DNA of 5,890 nt, taken from contig JAAYUH010000210.1 of the NCBI GenBank assembly GCA_012517755.1, forward strand, positions 1 to 5,890, read 5' to 3'. The position numbers and the translations under genes were made by a program. Origin of the DNA: a bacterium (lineage in GTDB: Bacteria > Caldisericota > Caldisericia > B22-G15). The notes beneath the pieces were generated by a model, which worked only from the letters and a program-made list of their open reading frames with translations, searched no databases and had not been told where the DNA came from. Positions 5,807-5,890 of the stretch are shown here, piece after piece; position 1 is the first letter of the stretch, and every line of letters starts with the position of its first letter.

Positions 5807-5874
5807 ATTCCTATATAGGTAGGAATTTATATTAGTGTTGAAATGCTGGATTCCCGTTTACACGGGAATGACAA
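5807..5874. repeat. Composite palindromic repeat, unit 2
   Basis: It repeats the layout of the unit at 5679-5762. ATTCCT-N8-AGGAAT (5807-5826) is followed by a 19-nt link alignable with the 20-nt link of unit 1 (both contain TATATTA and GAAAT), then a 29-nt CTGG...GACAA element (5846-5874) with the palindrome at 5850-5869. Palindrome starts are 43 nt apart here and 44 nt in unit 1. Both palindromes are 20 nt long and fit ATTCCY-N8-RGGAAT. Confidence 0.87.
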
Positions 5875-5890
5875 GAAAGAAATAAAGAAA

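Noticed and set aside
5770..5874. A CRISPR array, because two identical 29-nt repeats are separated by 47 nt
   Set aside because: The intervening DNA contains another palindrome that is itself repeated upstream, the third related copy is altered internally, the spacings are unequal, and no cas genes are visible.

Overview
The window is a very AT-rich stretch of bacterial DNA; sample lines I counted run from about 17 to 40% G+C, mostly in the mid to high twenties. It reads with the standard bacterial code, since both TGA and TAA serve as stops and tryptophan is TGG. It carries most of one surface-polysaccharide operon. All seven genes lie on the minus strand, so transcription runs from high to low coordinates. 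I cannot name the organism. The base composition and tight packing would suit an AT-rich Gram-negative or a candidate-phylum bacterium, but this is only an impression.

Layout in the direction of transcription: a non-coding upstream region (5600-5890) holds an array of GC-richer palindromic repeats (5679-5874) and then a strong sigma70-type promoter (5609-5637). The operon follows: ABC-2 type polysaccharide permease (wzm-like, 5599-4835), its ATPase (wzt-like, 4838-4098), rfbA/rmlA (4066-3326), rfbC/rmlC (3333-2770), rfbD/rmlD (2769-1918), a GT-B fold glycosyltransferase (1896-718), and the first two thirds of rfbB/rmlB (679 to beyond the left edge). Junctions are a 4-nt overlap, a 31-nt gap, an 8-nt overlap, an abutting stop and start, a 21-nt gap and a 38-nt gap, so this is very probably one transcript that continues past the left edge.

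How it works together: RmlA, RmlB, RmlC and RmlD are the complete four-step route from glucose-1-phosphate and dTTP to dTDP-L-rhamnose. The glycosyltransferase would add a sugar, possibly rhamnose, to a lipid-linked glycan on the cytoplasmic face. The Wzm/Wzt-type pair would export the finished chain across the inner membrane. The expected product is therefore a rhamnose-containing O-antigen, capsule or cell-wall glycan made by the ABC-transporter-dependent pathway.

Nothing in the coding part is a new system. The points most worth a second look are the composite palindromic array upstream, a promoter so close to the first start codon that the mRNA would be nearly leaderless, the Wzt-like ATPase with no carbohydrate-binding domain, and a divergent glycosyltransferase that lacks the usual glutamate-rich donor-site motif.
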